Part shown: one piece after another, positions 37,701 through 50,500 of the stretch
Numbering within the stretch: the stretch's first letter is position 1
Layout of the letters: the number at the start of each line of letters is the position of its first letter
NCBI GenBank assembly: GCA_032988165.1
Contig: JANTQF010000125.1
Span: forward strand, 1 to 64,000
Direction of reading: 5' to 3'
Length of the DNA stretch: 64,000 nucleotides
From: Emmonsiellopsis sp. PD_33
Taxonomy: Eukaryota; Ascomycota; Eurotiomycetes; Onygenales; Ajellomycetaceae
The notes under the pieces: generated by a model
What the model was told of the DNA's origin: nothing
The model's input: only the letters and a program-made list of their open reading frames with translations
Databases searched by the model: none
Made by a program: the position numbers and the translations under genes

Positions 37701-38416
37701 AAGTTTGATATGATGATCATATACATTATAGAATGGCAGGAGCTTCTCAGCAGCCTTATAATCAAAAACATTGAGGAATTTATGATAGTGTAGAGGAAGA
37801 ACTGTTATAAGGTTAGTCTTTAGCTTCTTAGAGAGTTATGAGAGAGCCTTCTCTATGTCAGCCATGCTAGCAGTGAAGATTTCAACAGGAGGTTAGGACT
37901 TAAATTTCTAATTACAGCTTCAGAGGAGGTTATAGGTATTAGTAGAGATTTGGTGAAGGTCAGTAGTCTTATGAACATCTTTTTCAGAGATATAGATGCC
38001 TTCAGGGAATACAATACATCAGTTGTGAGTATTGATGAGAGCTTGATGTTCAGATAGCTATAATAGGCCTAGCATGAAGTCATACAGAAGATTCTCAATC
38101 TCATATATATAAGTATTTTCTCAGAGAAATCCACCAACATCAATATTAAGCTTCATCATATTTTATATGAAGCTGCCTGTGTCACCATTGACATCTTCAA
38201 TCTTTTAGAGGTTAATCAGAATACACAGGAGGTTATGATAGTTAACCATATGAGAGTAAATCATTGAATAGTAATAGTAACCACTGTCTACCATAGCATT
38301 CATATTAAAAGAACAATTAACTATGGTAGGTATAAGAATCACCAGAATAATCATTTTCTTCTCAAAGGTCTTCCTATCTAACTCTGGGAGCTTCTACTTG
38401 TAATTTCATGTGAAAG
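34711..38416 (-). pseudogene. B2 pol (protease, RT, RNase H, integrase, chromodomain)
   Basis: Same polyprotein as in B1, aligned without gaps. Landmarks by coordinate mapping: protease near 38294, RT active-site region at 37194-37217 (a TACCTTAATGAC-type codon series, again Asn for the first Asp), RNase H near 36380-36820, integrase core near 35640-35840, chromodomain near 34800-34955. Stops fall partly at different positions from B1, as expected for independent decay of two copies. Inactive. Confidence 0.88.
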
Positions 38417-38476
38417 CTAGTTTTTTCCCAAGTCTGACTTGGCATCTTTGAAGTCTTCCTCCTCTTCAGGCTTGAT

Positions 38477-39556
38477 TTGTACATTTACAGACTGTACAGG
38501 TAGTTTCAGGGGAATATGGGTTTTATGGCAGTTAGCAGCTCTGTGCCCAGGTTTGTCACAGTTAATGCAGACACCTCAGGTGTGGCAGTCAATAATGGTG
38601 GCAGCAGTCATATTCAGGACATGAAATGCATTTGCATGAGTGAGCCCTGTAGGTATCCAATCCATAGCATTCAGGTCCTTTAGTAGAGAGATCTTAGGGA
38701 AGGCTTCCCTGGAGGTGGTAGGGGCATCACCACAGATTTAGCCCTGGATGGCCTTGATCTCAGACAGGTTGTTCTCTATGCTGTGGAGCTTCATATAATA
38801 TTCAAGATATATGGGGGGTTCAATAGAGGCAACAGTCTGCTGTAGGAGTTCAAACTTGATGGCCTTTTTAAGTAGAGTCTTCTTGACAGTGTCATCTCAC
38901 AGCTGGTCACTAGCTTCCAGGATCTTCTGATCAAATTTTGAGAGAAAGGCAGAGAGTAGATCAGTTTTCTGGTAAATACTGTGCAGCCAGGTCAGAGCCT
39001 TCTGGGCCACTGAAGGGTCAGAGAAAAGGATGTCAAGCTAGTCAAGAATGACATCAGAGGTTATAGGAATGAGCTTGGTATTGACCTTCATCTAAGGGTG
39101 AAATCAGGTGATGATAGTGCCAGAGAGTTGAATGTAGATGTACCAGGCCTGGTCAGCAAGAGATCTAATTGTAAGGCTGTTCAAAGTGATTTTAGCCTCC
39201 ACACTGAGGTGCTAGGCAGGATATTCAGAGACTTATTCATCTGTAAATTTCTTAAGGGTGGTGAGCCTTTCTTTTGGGCATCTCAGGAAGTCCTCAAAAG
39301 GAGCAGTCAGGTGAGTAGGAGTTAGGACAGGAGCTGAAGTCAGTATGGGCATATAATTTTATTCAGTAATGAGGTTAATCTTGTTTGCAAGCTATTGGAC
39401 AAAGTTTCAGAACTCAGCATTAGAGCCCTGAGGAGAAGTACTGTCTTCATGTGGAGGATTCATGTTCATGATGGATTTGAAAGATTGTTCAGATTCAGAG
39501 AGTTTGAAGGATTCAGGAAGTTCAGAGGATTTGAAAAGTTCAGAGGAAAATCTCAT
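38477..39556 (-). pseudogene. B2 gag with CCHC zinc knuckle
   Basis: Counterpart of the B1 gag, same length and frame. The knuckle at 38528-38569 still encodes the full C-x2-C-x4-H-x4-C pattern. The N-terminus is Ser/Glu-rich and several stops interrupt the middle. Plus-strand open frames over this interval (39098-39325, 39395-39739, 39462-39785) are antisense shadows. Confidence 0.8.
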
Positions 39557-39753
39557 GAGATATCAATATGGACTATCAGGGCTTTGGGGCCTTTCACTGA
39601 CATGTCATCCAGCAGAGCTGAGCTGGGCAAGTTGTATTTCAGATTTCAGAAGAGTTTGCTGTACATGCAGGTTACATTCAGAAGAATCTACTATACATGC
39701 AAATCACATTCAGAGGGCAAATATAATGAGGATCTCTAAGAAGAGATCAAGCA

Positions 39754-39832
39754 AGCAATTACAAAATGTAACAGGCATGCTCTGATAAGCAGATTGTGTG
39801 AGCTATACACTAGAATCAAGATTGTAATTGCT
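39754..39832 (-). promoter_or_regulatory. Putative self-priming pair of B2
   Basis: On the plus strand AGCAATTACA (39754-39763, just inside the element next to the 5' LTR) and TGTAATTGCT (39823-39832, within the LTR) are perfect complements, the same pair as in B1. Its survival in both decayed copies favours function in the ancestor. Confidence 0.5.
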
Positions 39833-40020
39833 AGAGAAAGGAAGGAAAAAGGAAAAGGAATCATAAAATTGTGCAATATAAATAGAAGGGAATTACATGA
39901 GGTCAGAGCAGATAAACATTCATATGAAGGCCTGGTCAGAGGCATCTGATTGAGCAGTCAGAGATCAGGCAAAGTTTGGGCAAGCTACAGATATAGGGTA
40001 TAAGGGCATAGCCCTTCACA
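39767..40020 (-). repeat. 5' LTR of B2
   Basis: 254 bp; on the plus strand TGTAACAGGCAT to ATAGCCCTTCACA. Differs from the other three full B LTRs by transitions. Confidence 0.93.
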
Positions 40021-40346
40021 TCTACCTACATAGTATTATGTCTGATTTTCTGAACCCTCCTATCTGCCCTTCAAATCTGAATAGAAGAGGATAATGTGAA
40101 GAGCTATACTCTTATACTCTATATCTATAGCTTGTTTGAACTTTACCTAATCTCTAACTATCTAATTAAATACCTCTGACCAGGCCTTCACATGAATATT
40201 TATTTGCTCTGATCTTATGTAAATCTCTTCTCTATATTGTATGATCTTATAATTCCTTTTTCTTTTTCCTTTCTTTCTCTAATGATTATAATCTTGATTT
40301 TAATATATAGCTTACATGATTTACTTATCAGAGCATGCTTATTATA
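40021..40346 (+). repeat. B3 right part with its 3' LTR
   Basis: Continues B3 after the B2 insertion: end of pol (40026-40080), a polypurine-like GAAGAGGATAA, and a 3' LTR at 40095-40346. The LTR begins TGTGAAGAGC and ends TTATTATA, with the terminal CA changed to TA. It is about 252 bp, slightly shorter than in B1 and B2. Confidence 0.85.
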
Positions 40347-41773
40347 CTTCTAGTAGTATTATCATTAGTGCAGCTGCAAAGCTGCAGGTCTGCTCCAACT
40401 AAATGAGCTTATTATAAATTGAAATAAAAGAATTATATTGAGCAATGCACTCAATAAAAGAAAAGAAAAAAGAGAAAAGAAACTTAGTATAATTATCTCT
40501 ATTAGTGCTGCTATCTATTCATCCATTCATAATTTCCAATTGTGTGCACTAATAAAGTAGAAATGAAATGTGTGTGTCAGACAGTATTAAAAAAGTAGCA
40601 GCAAACACAAGAAAAGAATTAATGTTAATGTTGAAGTAAAGGAGTATATTATTAATTTATAGTATAAAATAATGTAATAATAAAATGATAAGGCAATACA
40701 AAAGAAATAAAGAATCTATCTTAAAGATGCAAGTATAAGTATAAGTAATCTATAAATAAATAGATGAAGTCTTATAATAAATAGAAAATATCTATCTTCA
40801 TAGCTGCATTTAATAGTGAAAAACCTCAGTGAAAAATTGATCCAACCTGATGATGGATCCCCACTATACTAGTAGTAAATAAAGTAGAGATAAATTATAC
40901 TAATATAATTAATTAAGTAGCCTTATTTACCCATTTAGACTATAGAGCCTCTATAAAATTATTAGAAAACCTAGGACCTAGGACATCATTCAGAGCATTA
41001 TAATAAGAGATGTCAAAAGAATCTTAAATAACTACTAAAAATAGCAAGAAAATTAAAGAATTAAAAGTCAAGTAGAGTCTAGAGAGTAGTAGAGAGTACT
41101 CAGTAGAGAGAGAGATAAATATATTAATAATATAAATTTAAGATATATATATAATGATGAGATAGAACATATAGAATATTAAAAGAAAAAAAAGAGAAGA
41201 TTGAGATAGAGAGATAAAAATATATAGCTAAAAAATAGTAAATAAAAGAATATTAAAATATAAATATTTTATTAATATTTTCTTATTAAGATAGTATTCT
41301 ACTAATCTAATTAAGAATATATATATATAAATCTCTTAGTATCTCTTTAATTATTATAATTAATCTATTAGAGTTTTCTATAAAATTATAAGTAAAGATA
41401 AATATATTATTATAAATAATTCCTATCTTTTTATTTTATATCCTACATTACTATTTATATATATTATAAGCTTTATAAGTTATAAAAGATTTCAAGCTAT
41501 CATCTCTCTTATTGAAATTAATATCAGGGTAGTTAATAGGCTATTATTCAGTCTATAATGAAGTTATACTAGTAAGAGCTATTCTATTAGAGATAGGCTA
41601 AATTATAGTATCTATTTAAGAGATAATAGGGAGATTACTAGGCATGCTATATATCTTTATAATACTTAATCAAGCTAATAGTATAGTCTCTAAAGAATAA
41701 ATTAAAAAGTTAAGAGATTAATTTAGATAAAAATCTCTTTACAAAAATTTCTTATATAATTTAAGATGTAAAG
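40347..41773. other. AT-rich region with repeat F copy 2
   Basis: 40551-40872 is the second copy of repeat F (see 13945-14266). From about 41050 to 41773 the DNA is extremely AT-rich, with alternating TATATA tracts and no convincing frame. Short stretches near 41510-41700 look faintly protein-like but cannot be assigned. No gene is supported. Confidence 0.5.
40551..40872 (+). repeat. Repeat F, LTR-like, copy 2
   Basis: About 320 bp matching 13945-14266, same orientation, differing mostly by transitions. Possibly a solo LTR; no target duplication confirmed. Confidence 0.5.
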
Positions 41774-42077
41774 TATAACATGTAAAGGAGACTGTATGTT
41801 ATATATATATCAACTGTGCTCTCAGACTTCAGATTTCAGACCTCAGACCTGGTAGTGTACCTGGCAATGCACATGTGATGCACACTTAGTAGCTAGCTAT
41901 TAATATATATACTATGTAGGTTTCTTATGAAAAGAACTAGCAAACAGTTCTATTACTATATAACCTCTACATTTAATATATATATACATTTTTACCTGTC
42001 TATTCCCATCACACTGTTCAATAACTTATAGTTTATTTTTTCAAATTAAAGTCTTATATTCAATATCAGATATTACA
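41774..42077 (+). repeat. 5' LTR of A3
   Basis: 304-bp family A LTR ending GATATTACA. It contains AGCAAACAG (41939-41947), the proposed self-priming segment; the matching site after the LTR reads CTATTTGCT (42081-42089), one transition away from a perfect complement. Confidence 0.85.
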
Positions 42078-42119
42078 GTTCTATTTGCTCACCCCTGAGT
42101 AAATAGTTCATTAGAAATA

Positions 42120-45100
42120 AACAAACAATAATAAAATAACTCATGAAAAGACTATAAATAATTACAGGAAAATCTCTCAAGTTTATATTAACTCCTCTAC
42201 AAGAATTCAACTATAAATTAACTTCAGATAATAAAGGGTCAGATGATAAGAACCTGCATCTACCTACTATATAGCTACATATAATTAAAGAATACATTAA
42301 AGAGTTATAGATGTAATAGAAAATCCAAAAGACAGAACACATCATAAAAGTGCTGGAGGACTAGCTAGTATAAGATGAATTAATAAATTAAGAGGTAGCT
42401 ATACTGATTGCACAGGAGAAAATCATGGCTTAAAAGTAAATCTTGAAAAGGCCTTACACAAAAATGATCTAGTTACCCTACTGAATTACTCATCTAAAAG
42501 TTGATATATTCTTTAAATATCAAGAAAAAAGTATGTTAGAGCTTGAAGATTTCATCATTCAGACTGAAATGAAATTTAAATATAATAAAAACTACTATAC
42601 TATTAAAAAACACTGCATTTAGAATGCTATATAAAAGCTTGCCATGAAACCTCTCTACTAATAGAATACTTTCCATAAGAATTATAAAGTAAACTCAGAG
42701 AATTCATTACTCATCTAGGAAAATCTCTATATATAGTTATAATTATATCTTATGAATTCAGATGTGCTCCAACAGCAATTAATCAAGAGATATATAGATA
42801 TATAATAATAGAATAATTAATTCATTCAAAATTTTATCAAGTATCTTCTTAATCTAGAGAAATATTTACTCTATAAGATTTAGAAAGAATAGCACAGTTC
42901 CAACCTGATGAATTATTATTAAGAGGAAATCCAGATTCATACACACCTAATAAAGAAAGACCTTAAGAATTATGAAGAGATACTAATATTTCTATGTAAA
43001 GTAGGGTATTATTATAAGAATTAAAAACTATTCTTATTTAAGTAAGAAATCACTATAAATTCATCATATAAGAAGAAGTCTTTTGATTTCTAGATGAAAA
43101 TAAATTCTAAAAGGGAAAAATCCTCAAATCACACACTTAAAGGCTAATTCTTACAATCTAAGTTTACTCTTTACTCTAAGTACTCTTACTACAATAAACT
43201 AGGCTATATCTCTAATAACTACTGAGAACTTCATCTCAAAAAGCACATAAAAAAGTGTGAGTTAAAAAACTAGATCTCTCAGTGCTGAGTGCTACTATAA
43301 TGTTAGAAGTAAATAAGATAGGATAGAAGCATAGTAAAGAAGTAATAGTAATTAAAATATAGCTAGAAACTCCCCAAGGATTAACTATTATCTAGGTACT
43401 TATTAACTCAGGTATAGAAGTAAATTTTATTAGCTAAAAATGAGTAAAAATACATCTTGAAAAAAGCAGTAAACATTCATACTAAATCAGTACAATTAAT
43501 AGATACTGGATTATAACTTATAATCAATATAATATATATATATATATAATTAATGATGAAGGACTCTCTCACAATTAGAGCTTCTACTTTAAAGTAGTGA
43601 ATATAAAAGACTATAATGTTATTCTGAGATTTTCCTGGCTCAAAACTGTAGATCCCAACATCTAATGGTTAAAATCACACTAGATATATTATATATTATA
43701 TGTTAATAATATTAAGATCATCATTATGAAATAGATAGATATAGCAGTTAGAGTTAGATGTATAACTTATATTATCTACTTATATTAACTGAAGAGGGAC
43801 AAACTGATTGCTCTGTTCAGCATAATTTTAAATAGAAAGCTAGTAATATCAGAAGCCTATTATAAATATAAAGATATTTTCTTAGAAGCTACAGTAGAAT
43901 TACTTTTAGAACATACACAATATAATCATCCAATTAATTTAATATCTAGAAAAAAACCTCTTTACTGATTAATCTATAATCTCTTCATTAAAGAACTAGA
44001 GGTACTATATAAATATCTAAAATCTAGTTTGAAAAATGAATGAATATACCCATTAAAAAGTTCTATATACATACTGATATTTTTCATCCTGAAAAAAGAT
44101 AGAATTATATACCTTTATATAGATTACTATAAGTTTAATATTATTAGTATAAAGAATTAATATTCTCTCCTCTTAATCAGTAAAATAATTAATAGATTAA
44201 TTAGTATAAAGATTTACTTGTAGTTAGATCTTCATAATGTATATTACTAACTATATATATATAAAGATGATGAGTAAAAAATAGCTTTCTAAACATACTA
44301 TAATCATTTTAAATATCAAGTGATTTTTTTTAAACTTATAAACATATTAGTAACATTTTAATCTTATATTAATAAGGCTCTGAGCAATCTTCTAGATATC
44401 TACTACATTGTCTATCTAAATGACATTATTATCTACTTAAACTTAGAGGAAGAATATTATAAGTATGTGCATATAGTGCTAGAATGCCTGCATACCTACA
44501 AATTGTATATAAAACTTAGTAGATATATATTTAATATGAATTACATTAATTTCCTTAGCTTTATAATCAGTATAAATAGTATTAAAATAAAATAAAGCTA
44601 GATTGATACTATCCTCTTCTAATTAGAATTTAAGTGTATCCATGACATTCAGATATTTCTAGGGTTTATAAATTTTTACTACTATTTTATAGATAGATTT
44701 ATAATAAAAATATAACTCTTATTTATACTCATAAAGAACATAATATGGAAAGACTAGAATTAAAAGATAATCCTTCTTAATACTAATATATAAAAAGCTT
44801 TTTAAGAGCTGAAAAGTATATTTATAAAGACCTCAATCCTTACACACTTTAACTTAGATTGGAAACTTCAGATAGAGTCAGATGCATTAGATTTCACACT
44901 AAATATAATCCTCTTATAATTAGATTTAAATGATGAATAATAGCATCTAGTTGTATATTACTCATAAGACTTATTACTAGTAGAGTATAATTATAATATA
45001 TACAACTAGAAACTTCTTATTATTCTTATAGTATTCAAGTAATGATATTACTACTTATATGATATATATTTCTCTATAATGATTTTATCTAACCATACTA

Positions 45101-47010
45101 ACCTATAGTAATTTATAATAATAATAGAGTTAGTAGGATATCAGATATGATAGATGAAAACACTTTCTACATTTAATTTTATTATTAAGTACTATTTAAA
45201 GATAAAGAATTCTATAGATATATCTAGTTGTTACTCTAACTATAAAGAAAATACTTTAAGATAAATATTATTACTAATAATTTAAGAAAAGCTTCTTCAA
45301 GGAATATTTTAAACACTAGATATAGATATATAGATACAGTCAGAAGATCTTAGTCAGTAAATAATTAATATAATAATATATTTAAAACTATTAAATAATA
45401 AGGAAAATATAATTTATATTAGTGCACTTACTTTCTGTGCATATCAAAATGTGTGCACAGATGAAAGACATATTATTAATAATATAGAAAAGCTAGCTTA
45501 TCTAATATTATAAATATTAATTAATATGATTATAAAATTCAATATAATCTATAAATCCTCTCTTATTGAATTCATCACAGAATTTCTGCACTACATGCAA
45601 GCTTAGAATACTGAGCACACTAAGATGTATAGAAGGATAAAAGCAAGTAAAATGAATAAAATTAAGTACTTAAACTAAATAATTAATTAAAATAATTTAC
45701 TTCATTATAAGAATTACATTTTCATTCTCATAAATTAAGTAATAAGAGATGAGATTATAAATTTAAATTATAATGATCCTTAAAAGGAATATTTTGATGT
45801 TAAATATACTTTTAAGTGCATTTAGAGGAAATACTTTTAGTATGATATGATAACAGACATTCAGAAATATATATATACCTATAATATCTATTAATAGGTT
45901 AAAATATATTATTATAAAAAATACAGTCAATTAGAATTACTTCCTATTTCTATTTCTTTTTTTAAAATAATGATAATAAATTTCATTATCAAACTCCTAC
46001 TATTCAAGTAGAATAGTAAGGTCTATAATTTAATTATAGTATTTATAGATAAATTAATTAAGTATATAGTTTATAAATTAGTTAATAAAGATATAAGTAT
46101 ATCAGAGCTTGCAAACCTAATATTTAATATTTTCACTGAATTTTTCAGTTACTCACATCATTGAGTAATAAACCACACTAAGATATTTAGTTCTAGTAAA
46201 TACTAATTAACACTCTATTACCTTCTAAAAGTATATTAATAATTAATAACTGCATTTTACTCTTAAATAGACAGCCAAATCAAGAGGTAGAATCAGACAC
46301 TCAAGTACTACCTATATATCTACTATAACTTCTACTAGAATAACTAGGCTAGATAATTACTACTAGTATAATTCTTCTACAACACCTCTGCACATAGTAT
46401 TCTTAAGATATTTTCTATAGAAGTATTAATAGGTTTTCAATCTGAACTGCATCTTAACATCAAATTAGATATTAATATAAAAGAAGAAGAAGTATAGAAG
46501 GTAACAGAATATATATATTATATAAAAGAAATATAGAATGATCTATAAGAATTTCTTCTGAAGACCCAGAAAATATAAAAGAAATACTATAATTAGTATT
46601 TTACAGTTAGAGATTAGATCATACTGCACTTAAAAAACATCAGTATATTATATTTAAGTTTGAAGCTCAATCATTATCAACTCAGTCCTTTTAAAATTAT
46701 CAATAAGTAGGGAAAACAGGCATACAAATTGAAACTTATATCACAATATAAAGATATATACCTTATTTTTCATATCTTATTACTTAAACTATACTATATA
46801 TGGTACAGCAAAATCTCAGAGGCCAAATTAATAATAATAGATAAAGTTGAGAAGTTTGAGGTTGAAGAAATCTTAGAGAAGTGTGACTATTTTAATAGCT
46901 AGTAATATCTTGTATGCTGAAAAAATATAATAAAGGCAGAGAATTTCTTGAGAGAACATAGAAAATCTTGAAAATGTATAGAATCTAATTGATAAATTTA
47001 ATACATAATT
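42120..47010 (+). pseudogene. Family A gag-pol remnant in A3
   Basis: Colinear with A4 but more AT-rich and more broken. Gag runs to about 43270, with a knuckle region near 43190. RT active-site region YLNDII is near 44418 and RNase H near 44880-45100. The integrase HHCC part is near 45770-45860 and the core near 45990-46150. This copy preserves the uninterrupted integrase sequence at 46051-46060 that serves as the empty site for the Helitron in A4. Chromodomain-like residues near 46845-46990 (EVEKFEVEEILEK). Inactive. Confidence 0.75.
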
Positions 47011-47234
47011 TAATTATAAAGTAATAAAACTAAAGTGCTATTAACTCAAGTAATAATCAACCTATACATAGAATAAAGAGAAGAAGAAGGATAAGTTCCT
47101 GAAAAATACTTTAAATCTCATTATTTCATACTAATATTAAAAGCCTCAAAGGGTGTAGCAGGCTAAAATAAACTGAAAATATCAAAGAAAAAATTAAAGT
47201 ATATACTATATTTAGCCTAGAAGTGCAGGCTATT

Positions 47235-47560
47235 TCCATTAAAGTTAGAATCAATTAAGCACACTAAAATAGAATAATTACATTACTTACATAAAAAATT
47301 AGAATGATATTAAATAACTCCTCTATCTTCTTTAATACTTTCTTATATTAAATAGCTGCTTAGCTTTATTATCATTGAATCCCAGAGAATAACTATATTG
47401 CATTAATATACTCAGACTTGTCTGATAGATTCTTAAAGTAATTTAATTACTCAATCATATTAATTAACTCCACAGTGTCTATATATATATTAATAGAAAC
47501 TTATAGTATAATTAGCAATTAATTTTCTATTCTAAATTAACTATAGGAAAACTTATTATC
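47235..47560 (-). pseudogene. Antisense accessory ORF of family A (partial, in A3)
   Basis: Minus-strand sequence matches the C-terminal half of the antisense ORF of A1 and A2, and again ends at a GTAAGT (reverse complement, near 47287-47292). The N-terminal half is missing because element C begins at about 47562. This third copy makes chance similarity unlikely. Confidence 0.45.
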
Positions 47561-47561
47561 A

Positions 47562-50500
47562 TGCCCTTGCACTGGTAATATATTATTCCACTGTCCAAAC
47601 ATCCTGCAACCACCTCATTGAACTTCATCATATATATCATTATATATCTCATTATAGAGTTCTGCCTGGGCCTAGCTAGAGCACAGTGTCATAGATAGAT
47701 TCAGCAGCTCCAGAGAGCTCCATATAGATAGTCACTGACCTTTCAGACTTGCTGGAGGTTAGTGATTTATTTCTCAATCTATCTAATATTTGGAAATCCT
47801 CTTACCTATTTACTTATATATTTCCTTTCTTGTGATATCAAGATATCTACCTCCTCTAGTCTAATAAAGCTCTCATTGACAAACTCTACCTCTCTGAGCT
47901 CTGAATAATCTAACCTACTTATTAGCTTCTCATTCCTTCTGAGCATCAACTGATATGGCACTGTCTCTATTCCTACTTCAGTAGTGCTATCACTTAGATA
48001 TTAGAGTATACTTACAATTTAAATTGCTTTTCAGTCTACCTCAGAATAGCATTCATCAATATATTGAACTCTTTAAACTAATAAGCCATGAATACTCATA
48101 CTAGGTCTGATGCTCCTCCTGATAATACATCTATCTCATTAGGAGATCATCAAACTCCTCCAGCCAACATGCCACTGAATTGGAATCAAGGAGGTTTATT
48201 CTTAACTAGATCTCATAGAATCAAGACTGGAGATCCTAAGCCTTATTACAGAAATAATATTATAGAATATCAAACCTTTACCTATTTTCTTGAATAAAAA
48301 TATGAACTTGCTTCTAATCATTTCAAACAAGATAGGTCTTATGTCCTATATGTTGCTACTTATCTATATGGCACTGTTGAGACTACTTGAAGCATCAAGG
48401 AAAATGAACTTCACAATACAGATACTATGTTTACTTGGAAATAGTTCAAAAAATTCCTTATAGATCAAATCAAAGATCACTGAAACTGAGACTATATGGC
48501 TGCTACTTGGTTCCATAGCCTTACTTAACAAGAGAGTCAGACTGTTCATGCTTTTGAAGCCACCTTTGATGAATACTGGAATGAGCTTGAACTTGACCTC
48601 AAAACCCTATAAATACAGCTTTTTTATGCTAAGTTGCACCCTTCTATTTGAAATACAATCAATAACTACCAAGAGATTCCTATGGATCAGACTCAACTAG
48701 TTAACCTTGCTTCTTATCTTCAAACCCAACTTAAGAAGCCTAGAACCCCTAAATAACCTGCTGATGAGCATTCTGATCCTAATAAGAATTAAAATCTTAA
48801 TCCTCAATAAGGAGGCTATAAATATCAATAAAGTGGCTCTGAGAAGCAGAATCAATCTGCTCCAAAGAATCCTCTTTCCCAATAAGAATGGAATAAACAT
48901 AAGGATAAGAATCTTTACTATAACTATAGCAAACTAGGCCACTATGCTTCTGATTGTCAATCAAAGAAAAAGGATCCTAAGGATGTTATTAAGGTCTCAG
49001 TAATTAATACTTCAAATAACCCCCAGGAATAACTACACTCAGACCCCTCATCCAGAATGGAAATCATAGACCCCCTTAACCAATCTGACCCCTTAAAACC
49101 TTTAAGAAAGTCAAAAGATCATCAGTTACATATAACTATCCAACTTGATACTCCTATTAGGATGCTTCCAATTAGGTGCCTATTCAACCCCAGTTTGGAA
49201 GTAGACTGTATCTCAGTCAATTTTACAGAGTTATGTGGTTGGAAAGTGTCAAAGTCTACTACTCATAGTATAGTGTAGTTTGCTAATAGAACTTATTTCT
49301 ATCACTATGATCTTATTGATACAATCTATCAAATAACTAACTCTAAGGATTTTTTGCAAGGTGGAAACCTGTCTCTTAAAGTTATCAATATGGTGTATAA
49401 GGATGTCATTCTGGGCATACCTTGAACACTTACTAATAACTCATTAGTTGACTGGGTTGCTCAAACATGATGTTTCCAACTCACTAATACACAGATTTCT
49501 ATTGAGAATCCCTCTGAGTTCATAGTTTCAGTCAAAGATGAACCATGCATCTATTGCATATCCAGAGATGTTTTAGTAGATGTGAATAATCTCAAAGATG
49601 ATTGAGCATGGTCAATTCCTAACATCAATTCCCTGGATATGGTAGACCCTTGAATCACCAAGATTTTCCAAGATTTCTAAGATGTTTTCTCTGAAGAAGG
49701 AGCTTTGAAACTAGCTAATATTAGACAGGTTACTCATAAAATCAACCTACATGATGGCAAGTTGCCACTGTACAGTTCACTTTATAATCTATTAGTAATT
49801 GAGCTAGAAATACTTCAAAAATATTTTGAAGACATATAATTATGGAATTGGATTCAATCCTCTTGAAGCCCTATGAGGGCTCCCATCCTATTTATGCTTA
49901 AGAAGGATGGTGGATTACATCTATACATAGACTATAGAGATCTAAATAAGGTAATAATTAAAGATCATACCTCTTTACCTTTAATTAATGAGATGATGGA
50001 TTGATTATCCAGAAAGAAGCATTTTTCAAAGCTTGATTTATAAGATGCCTATTATCAAATTCAGATAAAGAAGGGTGATGAATGGAAGACTACTTTTCAA
50101 ACAAAATATAGTAACTTTAAATATCTAGTTCTCCCCTTAGATCTCTATAATGCTTCAGCTACATTTCAAACTTATATCAACTAGGTGCTTTGAGGCCTAC
50201 TTGACATCTCATGCATCATCTACCTTAATGATATCCTTATCTTTTCAGATACTGAAGAAGAGCATGAGAAGCACATTCAATAGGTCTTAGAACATCTCTA
50301 GTAATATGATCTTTTTACTAAGGAATTAAAGTGTACATTCTTTATCCAGGAAGTGGAATTTCTTGGGTTTATAGTGGATGTTAATGGAGTCTATATGAAT
50401 CAAACTCACATAGCTATCATCTTGAAGTGGCCTGAACTGCATATATTTTGAGAAGTACAAGTTTTCCTAGGTTTTATGAATTTTTACTGGAAATTTATAT

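Larger units (their letters stand above)
34452..40020 (-). mobile_element. Chromovirus family B, copy B2, complete (5569 bp)
   Basis: Complete element on the minus strand. LTRs of 254 bp are at 34452-34705 (3') and 39767-40020 (5'). Target duplications TCTAC are at 34447-34451 and 40021-40025. It is inserted into B3. Its length equals B1 to the base, and each position p in B1 corresponds to 57856 minus p here. Gag and pol are in the same arrangement, with a polypurine tract next to the 3' LTR. Like B1 it is riddled with transition-derived stops. Confidence 0.95.
41774..47561 (+). mobile_element. Chromovirus family A, copy A3 (3' part cut off by element C)
   Basis: 5' LTR at 41774-42077 (TG start mutated to TA), leader, gag, pol, chromodomain (about 46845-46990) and the beginning of the 3' extra region with the antisense ORF (47235-47560). 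Similarity to A1 stops at 47560, next to TGCCCTTGC, the presumed start of element C. The remainder and the 3' LTR would lie beyond C, outside this window. Confidence 0.85.
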
